DNA from: Mugil cephalus
Taxonomy: Eukaryota > Chordata > Actinopteri > Mugiliformes > Mugilidae
Assembly (NCBI RefSeq): GCF_022458985.1
Contig: NC_061782.1
Location: forward strand, 24,824,672 to 24,888,671
Reading direction: 5' to 3'
Length of the DNA: 64,000 nt
Each line of letters starts with the position of its first letter. The first letter of the stretch is position 1. The position numbers and the translations under genes were made by a program. Below the pieces are notes generated by a model. It did not search any database and was not told the DNA's origin. It was given only the letters and a program-made list of their open reading frames with translations. This document shows, piece after piece, positions 54,771 through 64,000 of this stretch.

Positions 54771-55516
54771 GTGAGGAAAGGTTCATTACAAACTTATTGG
54801 TTATCATCCTGTCGCAGTCAAGGAATGACATAGAATTAGAGTTCTGAATTTAAGTAGGAATTCTGGACATGATTCATATAACCTAACTATATTGACAACT
54901 TCATTCTTATGTAGCCAGGGAGAAGTGCATTTGAAGTTATTCTATGTGGAAAAGTGGTACTTTAATGGTTGTATACAGTATATTTTGAAGTTGGTTGGAG
55001 TTGTTCCGACACTTCTGACATTTTTGCCTTGACTCAAATACAACAGATCCAAATTGAATTTTCTTTTGGTCACTCAAATCACAGATCAAATTATGTTATG
55101 ATATATTCAACTTGTGACATTTTAAACTTGCCAGCAGAATACAAACATACAGTACATGTTATCCCATTGTATTAGTGTTGCAAAGGACCATTCCTATCTA
55201 TCTTCAAAATCTTGGCACATATATCAAAACTATGCCTTTAACAAAAACTAACAACCAGATTTACAGTGGTCAGCTGTGTTTTACAAAGCGGGAAGGATTC
55301 ACACAAAGGAGTCTTGACATGTGGAGAAGACAGTAACTACTACTACAGCAGAAACAAAACTCTACTGGTGGTCTGCCGCAGCGACTGACCACTGACGAGA
55401 CAAATCAGGTATCTGATCCATTATTGTCCAGATTGTTGGTCAATGTGAATCTTCCTCTGTAGACATCAGGCTCACTGAGGTGCTGAGCTCACACATAAAA
55501 GGCCACAAATGGTGTT

Positions 55517-63760
<8,244 letters not shown>

Positions 63761-64000
63761 CTTGTAACACAATGGCAAAGGTGCTTTTGTAAAAGGTGCA
63801 GGTCACACAAGCAGAGTTTTGCAAGAAAATGTGTTTCATGCATTTGTAAGGAATATGCATGGCATATTATTTTATCTTATCTTAAACACACACTATCGCT
63901 GCAACTGTCTGTCAAAGACAGTAAACAAATTAGAAACTGTAATAATGATTATTTGGGTCAGAGAATTAGAGGAGTGACAGGGTCAGATGGAAATGGCAGT

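Larger units (their letters stand above)
52758..55516. other. Intergenic region between aprt and pcca
   Basis: It contains the aprt promoter (no TATA box or other clear element seen), split LINE fragments (53030-53113 and 53404-53480), an inserted repeat (53114-53403) and an old Tc1 copy (54190-54770). A 125-codon ORF at 53505-53882 has no recognisable family and no supporting signals. Confidence 0.6.

Overview
The window is nuclear DNA from a ray-finned (teleost) fish. Its genes are split into short exons with GT..AG introns. The introns are full of Tc1-like transposons, L2/Rex1-type LINE tails, hAT-type miniature elements and microsatellites typical of teleosts. The protein-coding exons read as vertebrate PIEZO1, CDT1, APRT and PCCA. 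Species cannot be told from the sequence.

Layout. Positions 94-37489 (minus strand) hold the 5' portion of piezo1, a mechanosensitive ion channel: the start codon and ten mapped exons, one of them a candidate, with the rest beyond the left edge. The intron of about 13 kb between piezo1 exons 8b and 9 contains a second minus-strand gene at 6473-8779. It encodes a 768-residue coiled-coil protein of eight 98-residue (14-heptad) repeats that I cannot assign to a known family. It has a spliced 5' UTR, and a broken duplicate of its 3' end lies downstream. The same intron carries a 1.5-kb foldback element inserted into a dispersed repeat, and a nested Tc1 transposon.

Positions 37490-38883 form a divergent promoter region between piezo1 and cdt1, with a CpG-rich block and an E2F-like site close to cdt1. 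Positions 38884-45000 (plus) hold a complete nine-exon cdt1 (633 aa, DNA replication licensing). Positions 47896-52757 (minus) hold a complete five-exon aprt (181 aa, adenine salvage), convergent with cdt1. Positions 55517-63760 (minus) hold the last 15 exons of pcca, the mitochondrial propionyl-CoA carboxylase alpha subunit; its 5' end lies beyond the right edge.

The order PIEZO1-CDT1-APRT matches human 16q24.3, whereas human PCCA is on chromosome 13, so the pcca junction is a lineage-specific arrangement. The four named genes have unrelated cellular roles and are neighbours by conserved synteny, not as a pathway.

Most interesting: the repeat-built coiled-coil gene nested in piezo1, an in-frame tandem duplication of a charged piezo1 exon, and the long foldback element with an identifiable target-site duplication. 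Exon boundaries were placed by eye from splice consensus, reading-frame continuity and remembered protein families; no alignment was run.
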